64,000 nucleotides of DNA from Vibrio neonatus (lineage in GTDB: Bacteria; Pseudomonadota; Gammaproteobacteria; Enterobacterales; Vibrionaceae): positions 744,001 through 808,000 of the forward strand of contig NZ_AP024886.1 in the NCBI RefSeq assembly GCF_024346975.1. Direction: 5' to 3'. Shown here in pieces: positions 36,491 to 45,542 of this stretch. Below the pieces are notes generated by a model. That model was not told the DNA's origin. It made no database searches and saw only the letters and a program-made list of their open reading frames with translations. Positions within the stretch are counted from its first letter, which is position 1. Each line of letters starts with the position of its first letter. The position numbers and the translations under genes are program-made.

Positions 36491-36574
36491 TAATGCCATC
36501 CTAGCTTATTAATGTTTTTAAAAACAATTACCTATGAGTGTAGATGATAAATAGAAAACTGGATGCTCAATAAA

Positions 36575-36607
36575 CAAAAAGCCCCACACAAACTGTGCAG
36601 GGCTTCG
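36575..36607 (-). terminator. Terminator after the 63-residue gene
   Basis: On the minus strand AAGCCCTGCACA pairs imperfectly with TGTGTGGGGCTT and is followed by TTTTTGTTTATT. It lies between the stop at 36635 and the start of the SYLF-like gene. Confidence 0.75.
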
Positions 36608-36634
36608 CATAATCTAAGGCATAGCCGATAATGA

Positions 36635-36826
36635 CTATCGCGTCATACCTAAATCTTTTTGCATGTGATCAGATAGCTCAGATGCATAATACGTCTTGCT
36701 AGTGTGTCCTTTGCCGACCAAAATATCGACAAGGTGCATAATCAGTCCTTTGAAATCAATAGAATAGCTCTTACCTTCCTGAGAGCTTGGTACTGCTATG
36801 GTGTTAATTTGCATTACTTGTGCCAT
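36635..36826 (-). CDS. Small protein of unknown function (63 aa)
   Basis: Protein starting MAQVMQINTIAVPS, with AGAGG six bases before the ATG at 36826. It contains a short hydrophobic helix (LIMHLVDILVG) but no clear membrane segment. It ends in KDLGMTR, similar to the DxGxxR tail common among DUF1127-type small proteins, although the rest does not match that family. It has its own terminator, which supports a real transcription unit. Confidence 0.7.
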   Translation of the reverse strand: MAQVMQINTIAVPSSQEGKSYSIDFKGLIMHLVDILVGKGHTSKTYYASELSDHMQKDLGMTR

Positions 36827-37081
36827 ACGTGCCTCTTTAAATTCTGTAAGTTTCAATAAGTTATGGCGCAAATATAAGCAAACTGAACTAAAGAATAAAA
36901 CGAGTAAATTTACACTTTCGCATTAGTTTTTCTAATTTTACAGGCGGGCAACATTTATGAAAATCAACACATAATATAAGTGAATAATTCAGCGTATGGC
37001 ACTGAATATTCGCATAAACATGCGTATGGTAATTTCACGCCTGAATATGATCACATTTCATTTACAATATTAAAATGTTGA

Positions 37082-38857
37082 TTATGTGATTAGACCTAAT
37101 TTAGCTTGGGTTTCAATTCTCAGCTCATCACGAGAAACAAACTCTAAAAAACAATCGGCCATCGACATTTCAGTTACCACCCAATCATCACCACAATTTA
37201 AAATAGCGGAATAACCTTCCTTGCCTTTCATTGAGTAGGCAGAAGAAGTTCCCCAATAAATTTGTTGTTCATTGATTGGCATCCAACCTCTAACGTCATC
37301 ATAAATTCTAAGATTTTTTACCCTATTCCCTTTTGGCGCATCAAGTACCACTTGGTAGTCCAATTGATAACAATAAGGATAACTGCCACTGCCTGTACCG
37401 TTGGCATCAATGGCATTGTCTATTGCGCCCTCTAAAATCCCTTTAATATAACGTCCCTGTATTGAATAGACGCCAATAGGAACGGCAAAAGGTAGCAATC
37501 GACCTGCTATATCGGCTTTGCTGACAGGGCCTGCATTTAATGAGCAGCGCACGCCTCCCGCATTGTGAATAGCAAAATCAATGTCGTGACCACGATAGCG
37601 CATAGCGTGATAAAAAGACTCTGCAACTAATGAACAAATTTCACTGGCGCCCTTTTCATCCGGCACTCGCACATGTCTTAATGGTGATTTCAAGTGTCCA
37701 ACGATGCTACGCTGTAAGGCAAACACTTCAGGTTTGTAGGTGTTTGTTATTAACCGATTCACTTGTTCGTCTTTTTTACAGCGCACAACGTTCGGATGCG
37801 CGGTTAAATAATCAAATACATCCTGATATTCGCCTTCACAATCGCAATTGCTCATAGTGGCATCAAAACAGACTCTGCGCCCTACCAACAACTCATTGCG
37901 CCCGTTAAAGGCAATTACTTTACCTGATTCATCAAAATCAATATCACAATGACCCAATGACTGCGCGTGCATACCCGCTTGTACAATGTAAGTGTCATTC
38001 ACGCGGCGACCATAATCATCTTTGCAATTGATGCCTAAATCGGAAAAGTCCCCTTGCAGCACATGTGAATGTCCGCCAACGATTAAGCTAATGCCGTCAA
38101 CCTCTTTGGCTAAGGCTAAATCAGCCTCATACCCAAGATGGCTTAATAGAATGACCTTGTTGATACCAGATTTCTGGATCTGCTGTACGGTATTCTTGGC
38201 GGTTTGCAGTGCATTAACAAACGGCGTATCAACATCTGGATTGGCGATATCCACCATTTTATCGATAGATAGGCCAAAAATAGCAATGCATTCATCTCCA
38301 ACTTGATGTTGCATCCATTTTGCACATTGCTGCTGTGCTTGGTATGGATACACATTATCTGCATCACTAATTTTTACTGTTTTGCTTGCCGACTCTTGTG
38401 ACAAATCCCAGTTGCCACACAGCAAAGGAAAGTTTATTTGATTGACGAAACTGGCCACAGGAGCATTGCCCATATCCAATTCGTGGTTGCCTAATGTCAT
38501 CGCCGTTAGGCCAAATTGATTTAATAGCCTTGAGTTGGCTTCACCTTTAAAAAGGGAGAAATACAGCGTACCTTGAAAGCAATCACCCGCATGTAAAAAA
38601 AGAAACTCTCGACCCTGTTGATCGGCTTGATGTCTTAGTTGTTTGGCTCGCGTTTGTATGCGTGCAAATCCCCCAACGCTGACATAGGGAGAAATGGTTG
38701 CATGCTCTGCTACGTTATTTGCTGCATCTATTGTTGTACGGTTTGTCGAACTGTTGATATTGAGTGACAGTTGAACCGTGGTAGGTTCAAAATAAGAGTG
38801 TGTATCATTGATATGGGCGACCCGTATCCTTGTCGCTTTTTGCATTCTATTCTTCAT
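37082..38857 (-). CDS. 5'-nucleotidase / UshA-type metallophosphoesterase without obvious signal peptide
   Basis: Protein of 591 residues. The N-terminal calcineurin-like domain shows D18-x-H20 (HINDTHSY), HAGDCFQG, TLGNHELD and GGHSH, the full set of dinuclear metal ligands. The C-terminal 5'-nucleotidase domain has NAGGVRCSL and the DNA..GTGSGSYPY region that stacks the nucleoside base. Family members release phosphate from nucleotides, usually in the periplasm. Here the best start (38857, GAGAAG upstream) gives no signal peptide, and the further upstream frame offers none either, so it may be cytoplasmic. Confidence 0.87.
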   Translation of the reverse strand: MKNRMQKATRIRVAHINDTHSYFEPTTVQLSLNINSSTNRTTIDAANNVAEHATISPYVSVGGFARIQTRAKQLRHQADQQGREFLFLHAGDCFQGTLYFSLFKGEANSRLLNQFGLTAMTLGNHELDMGNAPVASFVNQINFPLLCGNWDLSQESASKTVKISDADNVYPYQAQQQCAKWMQHQVGDECIAIFGLSIDKMVDIANPDVDTPFVNALQTAKNTVQQIQKSGINKVILLSHLGYEADLALAKEVDGISLIVGGHSHVLQGDFSDLGINCKDDYGRRVNDTYIVQAGMHAQSLGHCDIDFDESGKVIAFNGRNELLVGRRVCFDATMSNCDCEGEYQDVFDYLTAHPNVVRCKKDEQVNRLITNTYKPEVFALQRSIVGHLKSPLRHVRVPDEKGASEICSLVAESFYHAMRYRGHDIDFAIHNAGGVRCSLNAGPVSKADIAGRLLPFAVPIGVYSIQGRYIKGILEGAIDNAIDANGTGSGSYPYCYQLDYQVVLDAPKGNRVKNLRIYDDVRGWMPINEQQIYWGTSSAYSMKGKEGYSAILNCGDDWVVTEMSMADCFLEFVSRDELRIETQAKLGLIT

Positions 38858-39165
38858 ATTATCTTCTCTGAGTTCACCGCCATTGTAGTCGCCACGATAT
38901 GACAAACCAATGAAAGTTTTTTTGAACAGAAAAATAGTTTGTATATGGCGGATTTGAAATGAAGCAACAGGCATAACAGCAAGGTAAATTACTGCTTCAA
39001 TAACAGAAACTTGCCCATCTTCTCAGTGAAAGCTGGCTCTCTTTTCTATAATAATAACAAGTGCAGTAATTAACTTATCATTCAAGCGAGTTAACACGCT
39101 GACCAACGGCATTACCTCTGATCACTCAATAGTTGTGATTGGCATAAAAAGCAAAGGGAGAGTGT
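38858..39165. other. Divergent intergenic region, nucleotidase gene to ybjD-like gene
   Basis: About 308 bp between divergent genes, expected to carry both promoters. I see no repeat, RNA gene or operator that stands out. Confidence 0.4.
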
Positions 39166-40803
39166 ATGCAATTAGAGCGGATCGAAATCTCAGGCTTTCG
39201 TGGTATTAAGCGCCTCTCACTGCCCTTTGAGCAGCTAACCACCTTGATTGGCGAAAACACTTGGGGCAAGTCCTCACTGCTTGATGCATTATCGGTCGCC
39301 TTACCTATCAATGGAGAACCGTATCAATTTGAAATGCGCGACTTCCATGTTGATTACGCAATTTCTCATCCGCAAACTCAGCATTTGCAAATCATCTTAA
39401 AACTTCGTTCAAGCACTCATAAAGAAGCAAAATCAGGACGTTACCGGAAAATAAAGCCCATTTGGAACGAATCCTCTAACGATCATTCAGAAATCATCTA
39501 TCGTCTGAGTGCAACCTTAGAAGGCACTAAAGTCACCACCCACTACGCTTTTTTAGACAGCCAAGGTCAGCCAAAACAGCTACATCACCCCGAAAAACTC
39601 GCCAGACAATTGATGCTGTTGCATCCGGTTATTCGCCTGCGAGATTCCCGACACTTTCAGCGCATAGAAAAACCTAAAGAGCAACGCACGCCTAATTCAA
39701 AAATAGAACAGCGCATAAAAAACACCTGTCGTCGCCTAATCGCTCACCCCGGTCTAGTCAGTAAAGACGAGATGAAAAGTAGCGTTAAAACCATGCATGA
39801 TTTGGTTGATCACTATTTTTCTTATAAAACTCATGTGCGGCACGATCCAAGAGCCACCAGAGATGGGTTATTTACCCCTAGCTTGGGGCAAAAAATGTCT
39901 CTAAAGCAGTTTGTCGACCAAACCCAAGATAAACAAACCCGCTTGTTATTGATGGGACTTCTTAATAATTATTTACAAGCAAAAGGGAATACAGAGCTCA
40001 GAAGATGCGCTCGCCCGCTGCTGATTGTGGAAGATCCTGAAGGGCGCTTGCACCCTACCCACTTATCACGAGCATGGGCGCTTTTACAAATGATGCCGAT
40101 GCAAAAGATCTTAACCACTAACTCGGCAGTATTACTTAGCGCTGTGCCCCTTAGAAGCATCAAACGTTTAGTGAGAAAGTCGGATCGCACTGAAGCAAAA
40201 TACATTCGCCCAGAAATGCTTTCCGCCGATGAATTACGAAAGGTCAGCTTTCACATTCGTTTTCACCGCTCTAGTGCCTTGTTTGCACGCTGTTGGTTAT
40301 TAGTCGAGGGAGAAACTGAGGTATGGCTATTTAACGAATTAGCCAAATTGTGTGGCTACGATTTAGCCTCAGAAGGGGTGCAAATTGTTGAATTTGCTCA
40401 ATCTGGCTTAAAATCCTTACTCAAAGTGGTCAGAGCGTTAGACATAGATTGGCATGTGGTCACCGATGGCGACGCTGCCGGTAAAAAATATGCCACTTCA
40501 GCGCGCGCAATGCTGCATGGTGAACAAGAACGACATCGAATCACGGAACTGCCTGATAAAGACATCGAGCATTACCTTTACAACAATGGTTTTGAGAAGT
40601 TCTTTCGTGATATGGGTAAAATCCCTTACGATCACCCTATTCCACCTAAGAAAGTCATTATGCGCGCCCTTAAAAAACACGCAAAACCCGATGTAGCAAT
40701 CGCCATTGTTGAGTATTGTGAAATTCATGGCGACGACATCATTCCGATACTGATTCGTTGGACCTTAAAGCGGGTGATCAGTATGGCAAACGGCAATACT
40801 TAA
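39166..40803 (+). CDS. ybjD: OLD-family ATP-dependent nuclease, YbjD-like (DUF2813)
   Basis: Protein of 545 residues starting MQLERIEISGFRGI. An N-terminal ABC-type ATPase domain has Walker A GENTWGKSS (29-37) and a C-terminal half with VEDPEGRLHP (Walker B region, about 285-294). A TOPRIM domain begins at LLVEGETEVWLFNELA (about 380-395), with the later DGDAAG providing metal ligands. This is the class 2-like OLD nuclease arrangement of E. coli YbjD. OLD proteins act in DNA repair or phage defence, but here no GajB-like helicase or other defence gene is adjacent. It stands alone. Confidence 0.88.
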   Translation: MQLERIEISGFRGIKRLSLPFEQLTTLIGENTWGKSSLLDALSVALPINGEPYQFEMRDFHVDYAISHPQTQHLQIILKLRSSTHKEAKSGRYRKIKPIWNESSNDHSEIIYRLSATLEGTKVTTHYAFLDSQGQPKQLHHPEKLARQLMLLHPVIRLRDSRHFQRIEKPKEQRTPNSKIEQRIKNTCRRLIAHPGLVSKDEMKSSVKTMHDLVDHYFSYKTHVRHDPRATRDGLFTPSLGQKMSLKQFVDQTQDKQTRLLLMGLLNNYLQAKGNTELRRCARPLLIVEDPEGRLHPTHLSRAWALLQMMPMQKILTTNSAVLLSAVPLRSIKRLVRKSDRTEAKYIRPEMLSADELRKVSFHIRFHRSSALFARCWLLVEGETEVWLFNELAKLCGYDLASEGVQIVEFAQSGLKSLLKVVRALDIDWHVVTDGDAAGKKYATSARAMLHGEQERHRITELPDKDIEHYLYNNGFEKFFRDMGKIPYDHPIPPKKVIMRALKKHAKPDVAIAIVEYCEIHGDDIIPILIRWTLKRVISMANGNT

Positions 40804-40820
40804 AGGGTGTAAGAATTAAA

Positions 40821-40851
40821 AAAGGATCTCGCGATTATCACAAGATCCTTT
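40821..40851. terminator. Bidirectional terminator between ybjD-like gene and yceI
   Basis: AAAGGATCT (40821-40829) pairs with AGATCCTTT (40843-40851) around a 13-base loop. On the minus strand a T-run follows, which suits yceI. Confidence 0.8.
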
Positions 40852-40877
40852 AGGGGAAGTAAAATAATAGCGATAAG

Positions 40878-41450
40878 CTATTTTTTCATTTTACCTTCGA
40901 TATGCAGCTCCATATCGACATAGCTAGATGCGCCCATCACCGGGATATTAAAGTCAGCTAATTCTAAACGGGTTGTGCCCATAAAGCCGGCGCGTTGTCC
41001 GCCCCACGGGTCTTTACCTTCACCAATAAAATCAGCGGAAATCGTAATAGGTTTCGTTTGTCCGTGCAGGGTTAAGTCCCCCATAATGTCAAACTTACCA
41101 TCGCCTTTATCCATCACTTTGGTGCTGGTAAATACCGCTTCTTTGTACTTGCCAGCATCAATAAAGTCGTCACTGCGGATGTGTTTATCACGCTCGGCAT
41201 GGTTTGAATCAAGACTTGTGGTATCCACCGTTACTGTGACTTTTGATGCATTTACGTCTTTAGGATCGTAACTGAATTCACCTTCAAATCGATTAAAGCG
41301 ACCTTTAATAAAGCTATAACCTAAGTGACTCACCTTAAAGTTAATTGAGGCATGCGCGCCTTTGGTATCAATCACATAGTCCGCGGCATTAGCGTACAAC
41401 GGCGTCGCCATTATCGCCGCTAACCCTAGTATTGTTGTCCATTTCTTCAT
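40878..41450 (-). CDS. yceI: Periplasmic YceI-family lipid-binding protein
   Basis: Protein of 190 residues with a signal peptide (KKWTTILGLAAIMATPLYANA). The mature part is a lipocalin-like beta-barrel typical of YceI: ASINFKVSHLGYSFIKGRF near the N terminus, then HxxxRDxHIRSDDFIDAGKY and GDLTLHGQTKPI. Family members bind isoprenoid quinones or other long lipids. The start overlaps the stop of the cytochrome b561 gene as ATGA, so the pair is translationally coupled and probably functions together in electron transfer or quinone handling. Confidence 0.93.
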   Translation of the reverse strand: MKKWTTILGLAAIMATPLYANAADYVIDTKGAHASINFKVSHLGYSFIKGRFNRFEGEFSYDPKDVNASKVTVTVDTTSLDSNHAERDKHIRSDDFIDAGKYKEAVFTSTKVMDKGDGKFDIMGDLTLHGQTKPITISADFIGEGKDPWGGQRAGFMGTTRLELADFNIPVMGASSYVDMELHIEGKMKK

Positions 41451-41974
41451 TTTGAGCCTCCTGTCATTTTACGTAGCGTATTGTCTTTATCGATAAAGTG
41501 ATGTTTTAACGCCGCTAATGCATGAATGATCGCCAGTGCAATCAAGGCATAAGCCACATAGTAGTGAACGTTACCCGCGATATCCGCTTGCCCTTCAAAC
41601 AACTTACCCAAGGCAGGCACATTAAACCAATCAAACACCGAGATGGCGCGACCATCTTCCGTAGAAATTAAATAACCGGACACGAATAACACTAATAGTA
41701 GTAAATACATTAAATGATGCGCTGACTGGGCCGCCTTAACTTCAAACGCACTCCCGTCAAGTTTAGGTGCGCCTTTCCATCTCTTCCAAATAATGCGAAA
41801 CAGCGTGACAAGCGCTAAAATGATGCCAACCGATTTGTGAATAAATGGGGCGGTTTGATACCACTGGCTATAATAGTCTAAATCGACCATCCACCAGCCA
41901 AGGGCAAACAAACTAAAGATGGTGATTGCTGAGCACCAATGAATGATGCGAGAGGTTAAGTTATAACTATTCAC
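41447..41974 (-). CDS. yceJ: Cytochrome b561 family protein (YceJ)
   Basis: Integral membrane protein of 175 residues with four hydrophobic helices. Conserved His residues in IIHWCSA (TM1), PFIHKSVG (TM2), AHHLMYLLLL and HYYVAYALIALAIIHALAALKHHF (TM4) fit coordination of two b haems. In E. coli yceJ and yceI form an operon responding to high pH. It is first in the pair here and overlaps yceI by 4 bp. Confidence 0.93.
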   Translation of the reverse strand: MNSYNLTSRIIHWCSAITIFSLFALGWWMVDLDYYSQWYQTAPFIHKSVGIILALVTLFRIIWKRWKGAPKLDGSAFEVKAAQSAHHLMYLLLLVLFVSGYLISTEDGRAISVFDWFNVPALGKLFEGQADIAGNVHYYVAYALIALAIIHALAALKHHFIDKDNTLRKMTGGSK

Positions 41975-42212
41975 TTAATAATCCCTCAATAGCCGGTTAC
42001 GTTCATTCAAAACAACAAACTAACCAATGGGTAAATAATTTAACAACTAGACTACAAGATACGCTCGCTACAGGTAAATAAATTTCATTCGGGTTTAGGC
42101 TTATTTATCTATTCAAATCAAAAACTTTGAACAGACGCGACTATTTACTCTTAGTTACAATTTAAACTATATTAGACTCATCAATACTAATCTGTATTTA
42201 TTGGAGCGATTT

Positions 42213-42854
42213 TTGCTAAAAGACATCGTTATTCAGGCACTTAAAGCGGTTCAAAACGACTGTCTTTCCCTCTCTAAGCAGCACTATCCTACCGTGCACA
42301 ACCGCGGTATTAGTAATCACCACTTAACCTCTTTGGTCGAACGTCGCTTACAAAAAACAGCGCAAATATTTGGCTCTTCCATTGTTATTGAGCCAATAGA
42401 CACCAGCAAAAATTCACACGCACACAATACCGTCTATCGACGTATTACCTTGCAATATGGCAGTGTATGGCTTTTCCCATATTCAATAAAAACTGCTAAT
42501 AAAGTGTTTAAATCACACCTATTTACGACTTTAGCCACTTGGCGCAGTGAATTTAGTTACGCCATTCAACCTAATGATTGTGTGGTATTGGTCTGCGATC
42601 ATTGGCTTAATCGAATAAACACCAGTCAACAACTCATCGATTGGTGGCACAATCGCTTACCTGATGATCTTAGCGATTACACGCAACGAGGCATTCACCT
42701 TGCACCATCACAAGCGCCGAAACTTGACCACATGATGCAAGAACTTCAATTACAGCCTTGTTATAAAACTCACACCCATCCCCTAAAACGACAAGAGGAC
42801 GGATCTTTTGTGAAGAGATACGTCCACCTGTATGCTATTTTCGAGTGTAAGTAA
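42213..42854 (+). CDS. Conserved-looking hypothetical protein with a TTG start
   Basis: Protein of about 213 residues. No ATG or GTG fits; TTG at 42213 has GGAG (42203-42206) at ideal spacing, while a TTG at 42201 overlaps that ribosome site. The sequence has no signal peptide or membrane helix. It is His- and aromatic-rich, with YPTVHNRGISNHHLTSLVERRL near the N terminus and DWWHNRLPDDLSDYTQRGIHLA later. I do not recognise a domain. It may be a cytoplasmic protein with an alpha/beta fold, possibly nuclease-like, but that is only a guess from composition. Confidence 0.7.
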   Translation: MLKDIVIQALKAVQNDCLSLSKQHYPTVHNRGISNHHLTSLVERRLQKTAQIFGSSIVIEPIDTSKNSHAHNTVYRRITLQYGSVWLFPYSIKTANKVFKSHLFTTLATWRSEFSYAIQPNDCVVLVCDHWLNRINTSQQLIDWWHNRLPDDLSDYTQRGIHLAPSQAPKLDHMMQELQLQPCYKTHTHPLKRQEDGSFVKRYVHLYAIFECK

Positions 42855-42896
42855 TCCACTCGAATACTGGAATGAATAAGGCTACAATGAATAAGG

Positions 42897-43628
42897 CTAG
42901 TTAGTCACTTCCGCTAATACTTCATTAAAACGGTTCCATGATTTTAGATCAGCATCTTCTCGATAACGATCAGAGCCAAGCACAGTAAATGCGTGTGGCG
43001 CTCCGCCGTAAGAGATCATTTCATGTTTAATGCCAGTGCTTTCCAGTTCATCGGCTAGCATGGCAAAGTCTGTCATGCTAACGACTTTATCGGCAGTGCC
43101 GTGGAAAATGACCACTGGTGCTTTCGTCATCTTGTAATCTTGACCTTGCGGCGTTTTTAAACCGCCATGGAAACTGATAAAGGCTTTCGCGCTATTGCCC
43201 GCACGAGCAGATTCAAGAACCGCAGCTCCGCCAAAGCAATAACCGGCTACCACGGTATTATCTTTGCTGCCATTAAGCATTTCTGCTTTCAGCTGGCTTT
43301 CTGCCATTAGCTTTTGCAATTTTGCTCGGTCTTTATACAGCTCACCCGTGTGTTGCTTTTTATCTTTCACTTCGGTTGGGCGAATGCCTTTACCGAACAG
43401 ATCAGCGGCAAAAACGTTATACCCCACTTCATTGAGCATTTTAGCTCGCTTAATTTCGTATTCGGTTAATCCATCCCAATCGTGAACTAAGACCACCAAT
43501 GGCGCAGAATCAGAAACCTTAGACCAGTAACCTTGATATTGTTTTCCATCCACTTCATAAACAACGTCTTCTCCCGCTAACACACCGGTAGAACCCGCTA
43601 GCAACGCTGCATACAAAAAATAGCGCAT
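42897..43628 (-). CDS. Dienelactone hydrolase family protein, exported
   Basis: Alpha/beta hydrolase of 243 residues with a signal peptide (RYFLYAALLAGSTGVLA). The nucleophile elbow reads GYCFGG with Cys131, as in dienelactone hydrolases; the acidic residue lies near HGTADKVV and the catalytic His in GGAPHAF. Family members open lactones or hydrolyse small esters; the substrate here is unknown. Predicted location is the periplasm. The gene stands alone. Confidence 0.9.
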   Translation of the reverse strand: MRYFLYAALLAGSTGVLAGEDVVYEVDGKQYQGYWSKVSDSAPLVVLVHDWDGLTEYEIKRAKMLNEVGYNVFAADLFGKGIRPTEVKDKKQHTGELYKDRAKLQKLMAESQLKAEMLNGSKDNTVVAGYCFGGAAVLESARAGNSAKAFISFHGGLKTPQGQDYKMTKAPVVIFHGTADKVVSMTDFAMLADELESTGIKHEMISYGGAPHAFTVLGSDRYREDADLKSWNRFNEVLAEVTN

Positions 43629-43884
43629 AACACTCTCTCCTTCCTTATGAGTTCAATTGAGTGTAGTAGGCTCTCATGAAAATAATAACTATTTCTATTT
43701 GATTTTTTTGTTATAAGTATTAACTATTTGGGTAAGTAAGATTTTTCCAATGCAAACTTTGTAACCTATTTATTTATAAGCATAATTTTGCAACGGCTAA
43801 CACTGTCTATACTTACCGAATATGATACAAATTATTAAAACGCCGTCAGATAATGCCAATTAGCCCTAACGTGGACACATTGAT

Positions 43885-44919
43885 TTGAGCCAGAAAAATG
43901 CTGAGTTGCCCGCAACACAAGAAAGCAACGACGATATCGCCAAAGCCATCCCTTTGGTGCGTGCAGACATCGTCAACACCATCATCGTGCAATTTGAAAA
44001 GCAAGGCATCAATATGACCGACGCTTTGCTGCATGCCAATATCAGCCGAGAGATGCTACTCGATTCAAGCAATATGATTGTAAACGGTTCCGTTAGAAGT
44101 ATTTTTGGCAAGGTTTATGAGGATGAAGGGATCTTCGCCTTTGTTCAGGCGGTGGTTCATACTCAGCGAACGCAATTGATCCCACATTTTGTAAAAACGT
44201 TAACTAAGAATCTCACCATTCGAGAAGTGCTCACCAAGTTCAATTTATTGATTCGTGAATCCATCCCTGTTGCGTCACAGTATCTAGAAGTTGATGATAA
44301 AAGTGCGTGGTTTTGCTCCGCTATGCAGCATAAAGAGATCAATGATTGGCAAGAGATATTTAACGTTTTGTATTGTGTTGAGCTGATTCGTTCCCTAACC
44401 AACAACGAAGCATGGCGACCGAAAACGGTCGCGCTTACCCAAAGTCGAACGGGACAATTTGCACAAAACATTCCCAGTGATATTCAGGTGCTATTTTCAC
44501 AAAAGCACACCAAAATCAGCGTCGATTTAGAGCTACTAGACCAAGAAATTAATACCGCCTATCCAGAACCCGCGCCAAAAGAAGTGGTTTGGCACAGCAC
44601 TTTCACTGACACCTTATACACTGCACTAATCCCCTATGTTCATGAACAGACTTTAGACATAGAACTTGCCGCCAACTTATTGAACATGAGTACCCGAAGC
44701 CTGCAACGCAAACTACTGCAAGAGAAAAACTCATTTCGAGCGATTAAAAACAGCCTAATGTTCAATACCGCCTGCGACTTAATGAATCAAAACCTCAGCC
44801 TAACTCAAATCTCAGTACAACTCGGCTACGCCGACATCGCCCACTTCTCCCGCGCTTTCAAACGATTTAGCGGCATCACCCCAAAACGCTATCAAGTACT
44901 TTTAAGCGGGGTGCGATAA
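43885..44919 (+). CDS. AraC-family transcriptional regulator
   Basis: Protein of 344 residues with an OruR/ArgR-like N-terminal region and a C-terminal AraC/XylS double helix-turn-helix (about 255-340). Visible marks are LAANLLNMSTRSLQRKL and LGYADIAHFSRAFKRFSG followed by TPKRYQ. The only workable start is TTG at 43885, with GGA nine bases upstream; an in-frame stop lies just before. Its stop codon overlaps the first bases of a perfect 30-bp inverted repeat that may terminate the transcript. The ligand and target are unknown; the neighbouring dienelactone hydrolase is a divergent candidate. Confidence 0.88.
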   Translation: MSQKNAELPATQESNDDIAKAIPLVRADIVNTIIVQFEKQGINMTDALLHANISREMLLDSSNMIVNGSVRSIFGKVYEDEGIFAFVQAVVHTQRTQLIPHFVKTLTKNLTIREVLTKFNLLIRESIPVASQYLEVDDKSAWFCSAMQHKEINDWQEIFNVLYCVELIRSLTNNEAWRPKTVALTQSRTGQFAQNIPSDIQVLFSQKHTKISVDLELLDQEINTAYPEPAPKEVVWHSTFTDTLYTALIPYVHEQTLDIELAANLLNMSTRSLQRKLLQEKNSFRAIKNSLMFNTACDLMNQNLSLTQISVQLGYADIAHFSRAFKRFSGITPKRYQVLLSGVR

Positions 44920-44980
44920 TTGCGGGGTCAGGTCTTGAAATTTGCACAAAGTGCAAATTTCAAGACCTGACCCCGCAATT
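44918..44980. repeat. Perfect 30-bp inverted repeat, REP/MITE-like hairpin
   Basis: Two exactly complementary 30-base arms (44918-44947 and 44951-44980) flank the loop AAA. Each arm contains GGGGTCAGGTCTTGAAATTTGCA, the same 23-base sequence that bounds the element at 30659-30941. It fills the gap between two convergent genes and overlaps the AraC gene stop by two bases. The RNA would fold into a very stable hairpin and could terminate both genes. It is most simply a minimal non-autonomous REP-type element. Confidence 0.9.
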
Positions 44981-44992
44981 ACCCCGCCACTA

Positions 44993-45541
44993 TTACAAAT
45001 ATGGGAATAAGGCTTTTCTTTGTTCGGTGGTGAGGTTGGTGACGCGTTCGATGTTGTTTTCTGGGATCGCCTCTGGATCTGGGTAGTGTTTTAGTACCCT
45101 TTCCATGCTCGCTTCTCTGATCAAGTGGATCACTGGATATGGTGAACGGTTGGTGAGGTTCTCATCGTCGTCGGGATGCGTGCCGGCAAAGCAATAATCG
45201 GGATGGAAGGTGGCGATTTGAAACTCCCCTTCGTAATCTTGCTGTTTGATGAGCGCATCAACCCAATCTAAAAACAGATTGTAATCCATAAAATCATCTA
45301 AGAAATTAGGGATAGTGACCAAAGTCGTTTCTAGCTCTTCGACGTCGGTGCTTTGCAAATGCATGAACTCTTGCAAGATAAACTCTAGCAATTGTTCTTC
45401 ATTATCCGCTTCTGTGACGGCAATTCTGATCTGTTTATTGCGATTAGGTTTTGCGGCAAACGGACACAAATTTAGCCCAATCACCACCTTTTCTAACCAT
45501 TCTCGGGTTTGATTTTCTACCTGCTGTAAATTGATAGTCAT
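44993..45541 (-). CDS. DUF1415 family protein
   Basis: Protein of 182 residues matching DUF1415: NQTREWLEKVVIGLNLCPFA near the N terminus and FQIATFHPDYCFAGT followed by NRSPYPVIHLIRE in the C-terminal half. Function unknown. Conserved Cys, His and Asp suggest a possible metal site. It begins one base after the stop of nfsA, so the two genes are an operon. Confidence 0.9.
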   Translation of the reverse strand: MTINLQQVENQTREWLEKVVIGLNLCPFAAKPNRNKQIRIAVTEADNEEQLLEFILQEFMHLQSTDVEELETTLVTIPNFLDDFMDYNLFLDWVDALIKQQDYEGEFQIATFHPDYCFAGTHPDDDENLTNRSPYPVIHLIREASMERVLKHYPDPEAIPENNIERVTNLTTEQRKALFPYL

Positions 45542-45542
45542 A

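Noticed and set aside
39166..40803. Gabija-like defence system around the OLD nuclease
   Set aside because: The nuclease resembles the housekeeping YbjD, and no GajB-type helicase or other defence gene is adjacent.
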